NCBI RefSeq assembly: GCF_006636205.1
Contig: NZ_VIGB01000003.1
Coordinates: forward strand, 8,124,501 to 8,188,500
Direction of reading: 5' to 3'
Source of the DNA: Kitasatospora acidiphila
Lineage (GTDB): Bacteria; Actinomycetota; Actinomycetes; Streptomycetales; Streptomycetaceae
DNA length: 64,000 bases
The position numbers and the translations under genes are program-made. The notes under the pieces are model-generated. The model was not told the origin of the DNA and made no database searches. It was given only the letters and a program-made list of their open reading frames with translations. Positions within the stretch are counted from its first letter, which is position 1; each line of letters begins with the position of its first letter. This document shows positions 1-8,220 of this stretch, one piece after another.

Positions 1-548
1 CCGCCGGTGCCCGGGGCCTGGTCGAAGATGTCCTGCGCGTTCTCGACGGCGGTAAGCGCCTCCTGAGCCCGGCCCTGACCGGTCAGCGCCCGGGCCGCGC
101 CGAGGTGCAACACCATCAGGAACCTGCCCAGGCGCTGCCGGCGTGCCTCGTCGAGCACCGGGCGTAGCAGGTTTTCGGCCTGCTCATAGTGGCCGTGGAG
201 TGAGAGGCTGAAGGCCTGGCCGTTGCTGACGGCCAGCGGCAGCAGGATCCGGTGGATTCCTTCGGTGCCACGGGCGGCGGTCTTCACGGCGCTTGATTCT
301 GCGACGACTTCCTCGTGCAGGCCGAGGTAGGCCAGGTGCTGGAGGCGGTCGCTGCGGCCCTTGAGGACCAGCGGATGGTCGGAGGAGGTGGTGCGGGCGC
401 GTGCCGCGGCGGTGGCGGCCAACAGGTCGGCTGCCTCGCGGTGGCGGCCCAGGTCGCCGAGGACCAGAGCCAGCACATCCCGTCCGTTGCGCCCCTCGAA
501 CCTGCCGGGCAGCGGCTGGGCGTCGATCGCCGCCTCATACCGTTGCAC
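1..548 (-). CDS. TPR-type helical repeat protein, partial (3' end lies outside the window)
   Basis: The minus-strand frame is open from a GTG at 546-548 to the left edge, about 182 codons without a stop. The protein is rich in Ala, Leu, Glu and Arg with TPR-like helical pairs, for example HREAADLLAATAAA, LQHLAYLGLHEEVV, HGHYEQAENLLRPVL and QGRAQEALTAVENA. This is the pattern of the C-terminal repeat part of actinobacterial AfsR-like or other TPR regulators. No DNA-binding or NTPase domain is present, and the frame stays open upstream of the GTG without a clear ribosome binding site. It may therefore be the body of a gene whose 5' part has been lost rather than a true short gene. Family is inferred from repeat pattern only. 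Confidence 0.55.
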   Translation of the reverse strand, partial: MQRYEAAIDAQPLPGRFEGRNGRDVLALVLGDLGRHREAADLLAATAAARARTTSSDHPLVLKGRSDRLQHLAYLGLHEEVVAESSAVKTAARGTEGIHRILLPLAVSNGQAFSLSLHGHYEQAENLLRPVLDEARRQRLGRFLMVLHLGAARALTGQGRAQEALTAVENAQDIFDQAPGTG

Positions 549-594
549 CGTCGATAATCCGACGACTGGTCGTGGATGGCGGGGGACTCCAAGG

Positions 595-1035
595 GTGGAA
601 CTGACGGTACGTGAGCGGCGCTGGCTGGCCGCGATGGGCGTGATCGGGCTCGGGGTGGCGGCCTGCTACGTGTGGGGCGCCGACTACCCGCTGCCCTACA
701 GGACGCGGGACGCCTCGGTGGTGGACCGGATCGCGTTGGACGACCCGTCCGCCAGCGGGGTGATCGTGGATGCGGACGATCGCACGATCACGCTCGACGT
801 GAGCTGGGCCGGCTGCGACTACAAGCCCGACCTGGTCGCGCAGGAGACGGCGGAGCGGGTGACGCTCGTGCTGAAGCGCCGGGACGCCTCCAGCCCCGGA
901 ATCGGCTGCGAGGACGGCGGCGTTGCCCGGCTCAGGACGGTCCTGCACCACCCGCTCGGCACCCGATCCCTGGTCGACGCCGTCACTGGCAAGCCCGTTC
1001 CCCACGGTGGACCTGGGCAGCCTCCTCCCGGCTGA
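595..1035 (+). CDS. Small membrane-anchored or exported hypothetical protein
   Basis: From the GTG at 595 the frame encodes 146 residues. A basic N-terminus (VRERRW) is followed by a hydrophobic stretch (MGVIGLGVAACYVWGADY) that would act as a membrane anchor or uncleaved signal. The rest is hydrophilic, with three cysteines (GCDYKPDL, IGCEDGG). I do not recognise a family. The start is uncertain: AAGGG at 591-595 sits too close to the GTG to serve it, and an in-frame ATG at 634 would remove the basic N-terminus but keep most of the hydrophobic segment. It is divergent from the partial TPR gene and convergent with the transposase remnant. Confidence 0.5.
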   Translation: MELTVRERRWLAAMGVIGLGVAACYVWGADYPLPYRTRDASVVDRIALDDPSASGVIVDADDRTITLDVSWAGCDYKPDLVAQETAERVTLVLKRRDASSPGIGCEDGGVARLRTVLHHPLGTRSLVDAVTGKPVPHGGPGQPPPG

Positions 1036-1249
1036 CACACCTACCGCGACGTACCGCGCGGTCACCACTGAGGATGCGCGTCGGGCGACTTCGCGCTGGG
1101 AGAGTTGGGAGGCCCGGATGATCGGGAAGGCCACCCCACCCTTGGCTGCGGAAAGGTACGTCGTGCCGCTGTGCCTGCTGATGCCAGCGGCGACCTGCTG
1201 CTCCCTCGCAGCGCTGGCGACCCTTCCACCGTCTTCCTGACAACCGCAG

Positions 1250-1415
1250 CTGCGCGGCCGATGATCTTCTTGCCGACGTCGGCGCCCTGGCCGTCGGCGG
1301 GGACGTTTGTGGAGGTCTTGAGGCTCTGGGAGTCCACTATGCAGGCGGTCGGCAACGTTGGACCGGTACGGCCAACGCCGGCAGCCGGTGCCCGGGCGGT
1401 CGATTGACGACGCAC
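1250..1415 (-). pseudogene. IS5-type transposase remnant
   Basis: A minus-strand frame contains ACIVDSQSLKTS, then GQGADVGKKIIGR. This is the block around the first catalytic Asp of IS5/IS4-group DDE transposases from streptomycetes (typically DSQSVKTS followed by a GKKIxGRKRH segment). The similarity stops directly after IIGR, and neither the second Asp nor the Glu of the DDE triad follows, so only about 50 codons survive. The fragment overlaps a long perfect-looking inverted repeat at its upstream end (1374-1437). It cannot encode an active enzyme. Family assignment is from recognised motif wording, not a search. Confidence 0.55.
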
Positions 1416-1437
1416 CCAGGCACCGGCTGCCGGCGTT
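1374..1437. repeat. 23-bp inverted repeat (long hairpin)
   Basis: Arms 1374-1396 and 1415-1437 are complementary at 22 of 23 positions (one G-T pair), with an 18-nt spacer. The core of the left arm reads AACGCCGGCAGCCGG. It lies where the transposase remnant begins and before the terminator of the CHAP gene. It could be a bidirectional terminator left from a lost gene or the end of a mobile element. Confidence 0.6.
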
Positions 1438-1466
1438 CACCGGCCATCGGTCACCGGCAGTGGCGG

Positions 1467-1512
1467 GAGCTCCGGCGCCAGGCCGGCTCGCGCCCGCCTG
1501 GCGCCGGAGCTC
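1467..1512 (-). terminator. Rho-independent-like terminator of the CHAP hydrolase gene
   Basis: A perfect 17-bp inverted repeat (1467-1483 and 1496-1512; left arm GAGCTCCGGCGCCAGGC) with a 12-nt loop lies five bases past the stop codon of the minus-strand gene 1517-3925. There is no U tract, as is usual in this group. Confidence 0.8.
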
Positions 1513-1516
1513 CGGC

Positions 1517-3925
1517 TCAGCTCGCAGGCGTCAGATCGCCGGTCTGGCCGTAGCAGCTGGTGCAGAGGTACTTCAGGGTCTTCTGCTCCCGGGTGAACTT
1601 GAGGTGGGTCTCCGCCTGCCCGGTGGTGTTGTAGTGCGGGATCTGGATGATCTCGTAGGACGGGAACTGGTCGGCCATCATGCTGACGTCGTAGCCGGCG
1701 CCGTTGGTGCCCTGCGTGAGGTCCATGTTGCCGTCGATCGCGCCGGTGCCGAAGAAGGTGCCCCCGAACGGGATGCTCTCCTCGGCGTTCGCGAACTGGT
1801 ACTGGATGTGCACGTGGCCGTTGCTGCCGCCGACCGCGATCAGGTTGTTGTTGAAGTCGGTCATGCAGGTCGGGTGGAAGCCGCCCTCGCACTCCGAGAC
1901 CGGGGTGAAGCCCAGCGGCATCGGCTTGATGGTCAACGCGCTCTTGCAGACGCCTCCCGGGCAGGACGGGCTGGCGGTCAGCCCGACCAGACCGGACTTG
2001 GGCTCCCAGAGCATGGCCACCCGGTACGGCGCGTCCAGGTCGGCCGACGGCCCGTCACGGTCCTTGATCTTGTCGGACCAGAAGTCGCCGCCGTGGATGT
2101 AGGCCCGGATGAGGACCAGGTCGTCATCCGTGCCACCGCCGACCGTCTGGAGGATCGCCTGCGCGTACAGCCCGCTGTGGAAGCCGGTGTACTTGTTGAG
2201 TGCCTCGGTGTACGCCGGGTTCACGAAGGTCTGCGGAGGGGTGGTCGACGTCGGCGGGCTGGGTTCGCTGCCGCACTGGGGCACGTCCGGGTCCATGCCG
2301 GAGTAGCCGGTCTTGACGTAGTAGTCCGGCACCCAGAGGTTGTCGTACGTGTAGTCCCAGATGTTCGAGCCGTAGGCGTCCGGGCCGGTGTCCTGGCACT
2401 TGACCGAGACCATGCTTCCGGCCGGGTACTTGTCCGGGAAGTCGTGGTTGTTCAGGTCCTTGACCGAGCGGCCGTCCAGCGTGGCGGTCGCCGGGAAGAC
2501 GTTGCCGGTGTGCGGCAGGTCTGGCAGCGCGGTCTCGCCGTCCTCGTCGTGGATCGGCGACACGATGGCGTAGATCGGCTCGCCGCCGGTGTTGCGCGGG
2601 TCGAACGGGGACTTGCGGACCACGCCGTCGCCCCAGTTGCCTTCGATGGTGCCGATCCGACCGTCCGACAGGACCGTCTCGACCACCCCGATGTGCACGC
2701 TGTTGTCCAGCGAGCCGTAGATCACGGCATCGCCCGGCTTGATGTGGTTGAAGTCGCGCAGCAGGCCCTTGGGCGCGGCCCAGTAGTAGAACTGGTTGGA
2801 GCCGCCGAAGTTGGCGCCCCACACGCCGGCCTGCCGCCAGGCCCAGCTGGCGAAGTAGGCGCACCACGGCTCACCGCAGTGGTACGGGGTGCCGAAGTCG
2901 GTGTAGTACGGCTCGCAGTTGTCCCGGTCGTGCTCCGGGTAGACGCCGACCTGGGACTGCAGCGCGGCCACGATCTTGCCGCGCACGGTGCCCGGGTCCG
3001 GCGTGCTGGGCGGCGGAGTCCCGGTGTCGCCGCCGCAGTTGGGCAGGTCGGGCGTGAAGCCCGTGTAGCCGGTCTTGACGTACTTGTCGGTCACCCAGAG
3101 GTTGTCCGAGGTCTTGTCCCAGACCGTCGAGCCGTAGGCGTCCGGCCCCGACTCCTGGCAGGTGATGGTGACCATCGAGCCCTGGGCGTACTTGTTCGGG
3201 TAGGCGTGGTCGTTCAGGTCCTTGGTCGACCGTCCGTCCAGCGTCGCGCCGACCAGGAACTGCCGGCCGCCCGGCGCCGCCGGCGTCCCGCCGTCAGCGC
3301 ACCGGGGCAGCGTGGACACGAAGCCGGAGCTGCCGGTCTTGATGTACGTGTCGGTGACCCACAGGCCGTCCGACGTGTAGTCCCAGATGTTTGAGCCGTA
3401 GGCGTCCGGGCCGGTGTCCTGGCAGACGATGCTGACCATGCTGCCCTGGGCGTACTTGTTCGGGTAGGCGTGGTCGTTCAGGTCCTTGGTCGACCGTCCG
3501 TCCAGCGTCGCGGTGGCCGGGAACGCGTGGGCACCGGGCTGCTGGAGCGCCGGCGAGTTGTTCTCGTCGCAGCGCGGGATGTTCGGATCGAAGCCGCTGT
3601 AGCCGGTCTTGATGTAGTAGTCGACCACCCAGAGGCCGTCGGCCGTGTAGTCCCAGATGTTCGAACCGCCGTAGGTGGCGGGGCCGGTGTCTTGGCAGAC
3701 GATGTTCACCGAGCTGCCGGCCGGGTAGCGGTTGGGGTACGCGTGGTCGGACAGGTCCTTCGCGATGCGGCCGTCGAGCGTGTCGGTCGCGGGGAACGGC
3801 GTGCCGGTCGCGTGGGCCGCCGGAGCGGCACCCAGTACGGTCAGCACCGAGGCCGAGACCGCGAGCAGGCAGGACTGCGCGGTGCGGCGGCGGAAGGCGC
3901 TGCGGAGGCGGATGGGCGTGCGCAT
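1517..3925 (-). CDS. Secreted CHAP-domain peptidoglycan hydrolase with four SH3-like repeats
   Basis: An 802-residue exported protein. Residues 1-39 are a signal peptide ending AHA. Four cell-wall-binding-like repeats of about 70 residues lie at roughly 44-118, 135-208, 222-297 and 477-550. Each has the pattern TLDGR, KDLNxHxYP, CQ(D/E)(S/T)GP, W(D/V)xxxxxLWV, YxKTG and a closing Cys. A CHAP domain (about 315-460) sits between repeats three and four. Its likely catalytic residues are Cys355 (GEPWC), His411 (SVHIGVVE) and Glu428/Asn430 (IEGNWG). A further domain of about 240 residues at the C-terminus is unrecognised. CHAP enzymes cleave peptidoglycan as amidases or endopeptidases; which bond is cut here is unknown. 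The repeats are close to identical, indicating recent internal duplication. ATG start with a weak G-rich SD. Confidence 0.85.
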   Translation of the reverse strand: MRTPIRLRSAFRRRTAQSCLLAVSASVLTVLGAAPAAHATGTPFPATDTLDGRIAKDLSDHAYPNRYPAGSSVNIVCQDTGPATYGGSNIWDYTADGLWVVDYYIKTGYSGFDPNIPRCDENNSPALQQPGAHAFPATATLDGRSTKDLNDHAYPNKYAQGSMVSIVCQDTGPDAYGSNIWDYTSDGLWVTDTYIKTGSSGFVSTLPRCADGGTPAAPGGRQFLVGATLDGRSTKDLNDHAYPNKYAQGSMVTITCQESGPDAYGSTVWDKTSDNLWVTDKYVKTGYTGFTPDLPNCGGDTGTPPPSTPDPGTVRGKIVAALQSQVGVYPEHDRDNCEPYYTDFGTPYHCGEPWCAYFASWAWRQAGVWGANFGGSNQFYYWAAPKGLLRDFNHIKPGDAVIYGSLDNSVHIGVVETVLSDGRIGTIEGNWGDGVVRKSPFDPRNTGGEPIYAIVSPIHDEDGETALPDLPHTGNVFPATATLDGRSVKDLNNHDFPDKYPAGSMVSVKCQDTGPDAYGSNIWDYTYDNLWVPDYYVKTGYSGMDPDVPQCGSEPSPPTSTTPPQTFVNPAYTEALNKYTGFHSGLYAQAILQTVGGGTDDDLVLIRAYIHGGDFWSDKIKDRDGPSADLDAPYRVAMLWEPKSGLVGLTASPSCPGGVCKSALTIKPMPLGFTPVSECEGGFHPTCMTDFNNNLIAVGGSNGHVHIQYQFANAEESIPFGGTFFGTGAIDGNMDLTQGTNGAGYDVSMMADQFPSYEIIQIPHYNTTGQAETHLKFTREQKTLKYLCTSCYGQTGDLTPAS

Positions 3926-4142
3926 CGGTCAGCCCCCGCGCCGGGCGGACACGGCCGGATGGGCCGCGATGGTGGAAATACTTGCAAGGTGGTGCAACGG
4001 TTCTCCCGGTGTGTCGGTACCGGCGATGCTCGACGGACCGGGTTTCGGACCGGTGTCGTGCCGGTCGCGGGCGGCGACACCGGGACGACACCGGCCCGGG
4101 GTGGAATTCCTGAGGCGGGATCAGGGAGTGCGAACGGCGCTG

Positions 4143-6077
4143 TCAGCGGGGGAGCGCTGAGGGGAGCGGCTTCAGTGGGGGAGCGCTGAAAGGCACGGTT
4201 CCTGGTCGGTGGGCCGGTGCTGGGCCGGGGACGCTCGACGCGAGCCGGCAGGCCTGGCCCCCGCCGACCCGCAGCGCCACCTCGCCGGCGAACTCCCGGA
4301 CGAGGTTGTGCAGCGTGTACTGCCCCGGGGCCGGCTCGGTGAACAGCGCCGCGTCCACCAGCCGGTCGGCTGCCAGGCCGGCCTGAGCGGTGCTCAGCCC
4401 CGACAGCCGGGCCAGCACTGGCACGCTGTAGCGAGGCAGCGAGAGGGCGTCGGCGCTGCGTAGGAGCAGCGCGGCGTGCCGGTCCGACGGATGGTCGGAG
4501 TGGGCCAGCGACTCGTAGCTTGCGCTGAGGGAGCCGCGCACGCTCAGGTCGTCCAGCTCCAGGTGGTCCAGGCGGCTGCGGCCCGGTTGCAGGCGGTCGA
4601 CCATCATGGCGAGCGGCCAGGCCGGCCGGGAGGCGAGCTTGGCGCCGACGATCCGGACGGCGAGCGGCAGCCGCCCGCACAGCCGCACGATCCGGGCCGC
4701 CGCCTGCGGTTCGGCCGCCACCCGTTCGGCACCGGCGAGCCGGGAGAGCAGGCTGAGGCTCTCGGCTTCCGGCAGCGGGCCCAGCGGTATCCGGTGGGCG
4801 CCCTCGAGGGCGGGCAGGCCGGAGCGACTGGTGACCAGGATGGCGCACCCCGGGCCGCGCGAGAGCAGCGGGCGGACCTCGGTGGCGGTGCGGACGTCGT
4901 CGAGCACCAGGAGGACGCGGGTTGCGGCGAGGACGCGGCGCAGCAGGGCGTCGGCGGCGTTGGGGGAGCCGGGGAGGTCCTGCCGGGGGACACCCAGGGC
5001 TTGCAGCAGGTCGGCGACCAGCTCCCGAGTTCCAGTGGAGTGACGCACCGTCAGAAAGACTTGCCCGTCCGGGAATCGGTCGGCGAGGCGGGTGCCGATC
5101 TGCAGGGCCAGCGCGGTCTTGCCGGAGCCGGGCATGCCGCTGAGCACGACCAGCGGCGCGGGGGTGGAGGTGGGTGCGTGGGTGGGAGCGGGCGCGGGCG
5201 CGGGGGCGGGGGGCAGGAGCTGGGACAGCGTGGCGAGGTGGGTGGTGCGGCCGACGAAGTGCGCGGGTGGTGCGGGGAGGGACGGAGTGGCCCGGCGGGT
5301 CGGCCTGGTATTCGGTTCGCTTAGCAACTCGCGCTGCAGGGAGCGAAGTTCGGAGCCCGGCTCGACGCCGAGCTCGCCGACCAGGACCTGCCGCGTTCGG
5401 CGGTAGGCCTCCAGCGCTTCGCCCCGCCGGCCCGCGCCGCGCAGGGCCCGGATCAGCCGTACCGCGAGCGATTCGCGGTACGGGTGTTCGGCCACGGCCG
5501 CCGCCAGTTCGGGTAGCAGTTCCTCGTGCCGGCCGAGCTCGGCGTAGACGTCGGCACGGGCCTCGCGCAGGTCGAGCAGTCGGGACTCGATCGCGCTCGC
5601 GGCGGCGAGGACGGCGGGAGAGCGCGGTACGTCCGCGAGCACCGGTCCGACGCCGAGCGCGCAGGCGGCGTCCAGGGCTTCCCGCGCACCGTCCAGGTCC
5701 CCGGCGGCACGGGCCGCCCGGGCGAGCGCGGCGAGCCGGCCGATCTCGCGGGCGTCGACCTGTGCGTCGTCGACGGCGAGCAGGTACCCCGGGGCACGCG
5801 TGACCAGGGTGCTCCCGTCCGGGTCGCCCAGCAGGGTGCGCAGTCGGAAGACGTACGTCGCGACCACCTTGGCACCGGTGGTCGGTGGGTGCTCGTCCCA
5901 CAGCTCGTCCACGAGCCGGTGGGTGGCGACCACCCGGCCCGCCTCGCTGATCAGCAGGGCGAGCAGCTGTCGCTGCTTGCCCGAGGAGACCGGGAGCCAC
6001 CGGCCGTCGCGCCGGACCTCCAACGGACCCAGCACCCGGAAGTTGATCTTGTCCACGGCCCGGGAGAGTACAGGCAA
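4143..6077 (-). CDS. SARP-family transcriptional regulator with NB-ARC domain
   Basis: A 644-residue protein of AfsR layout without the TPR part. Residues 10-100 form an OmpR-like winged helix (FRVLGPLEV, SSGKQRQLLALL, YVFRLRTLLG). Residues 105-250 are a bacterial activation domain. Residues 270-590 are an NB-ARC/STAND ATPase with Walker A GMPGSGKT at 314-321, Walker B VLLVLDD ending at 394 and the GLPLA-like motif GRLPLAV. It ends soon after the LHNLVREFAGEVAL segment, in a Pro-rich tail. The first in-frame start is a TTG at 6077. A GTG at 6056 (VDKINFRV) would place the domain start where SARPs usually begin; neither has a good SD. Upstream (6078-6130) is AT-rich and probably holds the promoter. 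SARPs activate secondary-metabolite genes by binding direct repeats; no such cluster is visible here. Confidence 0.85.
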   Translation of the reverse strand: MPVLSRAVDKINFRVLGPLEVRRDGRWLPVSSGKQRQLLALLISEAGRVVATHRLVDELWDEHPPTTGAKVVATYVFRLRTLLGDPDGSTLVTRAPGYLLAVDDAQVDAREIGRLAALARAARAAGDLDGAREALDAACALGVGPVLADVPRSPAVLAAASAIESRLLDLREARADVYAELGRHEELLPELAAAVAEHPYRESLAVRLIRALRGAGRRGEALEAYRRTRQVLVGELGVEPGSELRSLQRELLSEPNTRPTRRATPSLPAPPAHFVGRTTHLATLSQLLPPAPAPAPAPTHAPTSTPAPLVVLSGMPGSGKTALALQIGTRLADRFPDGQVFLTVRHSTGTRELVADLLQALGVPRQDLPGSPNAADALLRRVLAATRVLLVLDDVRTATEVRPLLSRGPGCAILVTSRSGLPALEGAHRIPLGPLPEAESLSLLSRLAGAERVAAEPQAAARIVRLCGRLPLAVRIVGAKLASRPAWPLAMMVDRLQPGRSRLDHLELDDLSVRGSLSASYESLAHSDHPSDRHAALLLRSADALSLPRYSVPVLARLSGLSTAQAGLAADRLVDAALFTEPAPGQYTLHNLVREFAGEVALRVGGGQACRLASSVPGPAPAHRPGTVPFSAPPLKPLPSALPR

Positions 6078-6373
6078 ATTGTGGAAACTTAATAATTTTC
6101 TTAGATAACTGTTGCATCACACCTTCACATCTCATGCACCGTCAACCCGCTTGCGGGGGATCCCGAATCGACTGCCGATGAATGTGCGACGACGAACGAT
6201 GCGGCGTTCACGGCCTGGGTGGAGAGCGCGCCCGCCTGATCGGGGCCCGGGCGGGAAGGCGTTCGGCCGTGGATCAGTTCCGGGAGGAACGCGGAGGGCG
6301 TACCTTCCCGAATGATTCCGTGATGGTCATCGAGTAGGCCCGCGTTCGCAGCGCGGGTCGGGAAGGCACGCCC

Positions 6374-7008
6374 GTGCTCACCGTGGTCAATCCCGACGGC
6401 TCCACGAAAGACGGCTCCCTGCTGGACGAGATCGTCCGCGAGGGGGCGAGGCGGATGCTGGCCGCCGCGCTCGCGGCCGAGGTCAACGCCTGGATCGCCG
6501 AGTTGGCCCACGAGAAGAACGAGAACGGGCGGCGCCTGGTAGTCCGCAACGGCTACCACCAGCCCCGGAAGGTTCACCACCGCCGCCGGCGTGATCGAGG
6601 TGAAGGCCCCGCGGGTGAACGGCAAGCGCGTCGACGAGACCACCGGCGAGCGCGAGCGGTTCTCCTCGGCGATCCTGCCACCCTGGTGCCGCAAGTCCCC
6701 GAGGATCGCCGAAGTGCTGCCGCTGCTCTAGCTACACGGCCTGTCCTCGGGCGACTTCGTCCCGGCGATGGAGCAGTTCCTCGGCTCCTCGGCCGGGCTG
6801 CCGCCGGCCACGGTGACCCGGATGACCGCCCAGTGGCAGGCCGACCACCAGGCGTTCCAGGAGTGCGACCTGTCCGGTACTGACTACCTCTACGTCTGGG
6901 TCGACGGCATCCACCTGCGCATACGCCTGGGCGAAGCCAAGGCCGCCGTCCTGGTCGTCATCGGCGTGCGGGCCGACGGCACCAAGGAGCTGGTCGCCAT
7001 GGCTGAGG
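6374..7008 (+). pseudogene. Broken IS256-family (mutator-type) transposase
   Basis: The reading starts with VVNPDGSTKDGSLLDEI, EVNAWIAELAHEKNENGRR and VVRNGYHQPRKV, the N-terminus typical of streptomycete IS256-family transposases. A frameshift near 6571 moves the continuation to another frame (RVNGKRVDETTGER, then RFSSAILPPWCRKSPRIAEVLPLL). A TAG at 6728-6730 interrupts it, and it resumes as HGLSSGDFVPAMEQFLG, TDYLYVWVDGIHLRI and VIGVRADGTKELVAMAE. Similarity ends abruptly at about 7008, so the second half including the remaining catalytic acids is gone. One frameshift, one stop and a 3' truncation make this a dead fragment. Terminal inverted repeats were not found. Confidence 0.85.
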
Positions 7009-7021
7009 TCGCTCAGGGAGC

Positions 7022-7480
7022 TCAGCGCGGCCGGGCGGACCACTCGATGAGCGGCGGCCGAACCGCCGCACACAGCGGGTGTCCCTTGGCATCAGTGAGG
7101 CGAAGGCGTCCGAGCAGAAGCCCGGACCGCGTGGCCGCGTCGACGGTGGCCGAGTCGATGGCGTCGAGCATGAGCTTGGCGCGTCGAAACAGGGTGAAGG
7201 TGCCGGCTTCGTCGACGGTGCCCCACGAGAGGTAGATGAACCGGCCACCGGGGCGGCCCTGGATATAGGGGCCTTTGAGGTCGATGCCCTGCGGGCCGGG
7301 GGTCGCGGTGCAGTCCAGCGTCCAGGCCGCAGTGGCGCCGTCGCCGGGCTGAGGGTCGAGCAACTCGTCTCGTCGGTCCTTGCGTTGGACCGCGACGTGG
7401 ATGTTCGTGTAGCCGGGGAAGTCGGGGCTGGCACCGCAGGTGCGGCCCGGCAGGTCGAAGGCGTCGATCCGGATCTGCAT
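7022..7480 (-). CDS. DUF5990-like conserved hypothetical protein
   Basis: A 152-residue soluble protein, MQIRIDAFDLPGRTC at the N-terminus, then NIHVAVQRKDR, DLKGPYIQGRPGGRFIYLSWG, FRRAKLMLDAI and LTDAKGHPLCAAVRPP near the C-terminus. These conserved blocks match the actinobacterial family I know as DUF5990; its biochemical role is unknown to me. The ATG at 7478-7480 is preceded by GAGGAAG at 8 nt spacing. The end of the gene directly abuts the truncated IS256 remnant, so the element came to rest at its 3' side, but the coding sequence looks complete. It may be co-transcribed with the small gene at 7506-7682. Confidence 0.65.
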   Translation of the reverse strand: MQIRIDAFDLPGRTCGASPDFPGYTNIHVAVQRKDRRDELLDPQPGDGATAAWTLDCTATPGPQGIDLKGPYIQGRPGGRFIYLSWGTVDEAGTFTLFRRAKLMLDAIDSATVDAATRSGLLLGRLRLTDAKGHPLCAAVRPPLIEWSARPR

Positions 7481-7505
7481 GGGGCCATCTTCCTCGGACG
7501 GGGCG

Positions 7506-7682
7506 TCAGCAGCCGTACGGGTCCTGGTCGCGGGGCTCGGCGCGGCGCGTCGGGCAGCACACCCGACGCCGACGCCGCCACGCGTGGCTGATCGCTGCCC
7601 TGACCACGCTGATCGTGCCTGCGGCCACGCCGCCGCGCTCGATGACCTGACCGAGCAGCCCCGGTCCCAGCACCACTGTCAT
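7506..7682 (-). CDS. Small hypothetical protein (58 aa)
   Basis: An ATG-started frame of 58 codons with very high G/C at third positions (about 50 of 57), stopping 25 bases before the DUF5990-like gene on the same strand. The protein has a hydrophobic/amphipathic first half (VVLGPGLLGQVIERGGVAAG) and an Arg-rich middle (AWRRRRRV) followed by CC. No SD is evident and I recognise no family. Codon bias and position suggest a real small gene, but a chance frame in GC-rich DNA cannot be excluded. The remaining stretch 7683-8220 shows no gene I can support. Confidence 0.35.
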   Translation of the reverse strand: MTVVLGPGLLGQVIERGGVAAGTISVVRAAISHAWRRRRRVCCPTRRAEPRDQDPYGC

Positions 7683-8220
7683 GGGCGCCGGCCGGTCCCG
7701 GCCAGGCACCGAATGGGTGGATGTGAACCTCACGCCGACCGAAGCACCGCAGGGACCACCAAGCGAACGGCCCGTGCCACCGGACAACCTAACGCCCCAT
7801 CAGCCGCCCAGCGTGCTGCTGCCGCTCAGCGGCCTCCAGCTCGTTCGTCCTCGCCCGCTCGTTCCTCACCAGGCTCCGGGAGCTCCAACCGGACCCCTCC
7901 ACGCACCAGCAGCGGCCCGGGACCACGAGGGTCCCCCCAATCACCGGCCCCGACGGAAAACCGCGAGGTCACAACCCATCGCGCGCTTGACAGGCCCAAC
8001 CCTCATGGGTGGGAGGACGTCGGACCGGGCAGGTGCGCTGATGCGGGCGTGGCGGCTGGCCCCGGCGGCCGCCACCCAGAGTCGACAGAGATGGCGAATG
8101 CAGCTCCTCGCCAGCCCTGGGAAGAGTCTCCCTGAAGTTCAATCGTTCTCAGGTTTGCGCGCGTACAGCAGGTCCACTCGTACACTTGCCGACTTTTTGC
8201 TGACTTGGCCTGATGCGACA

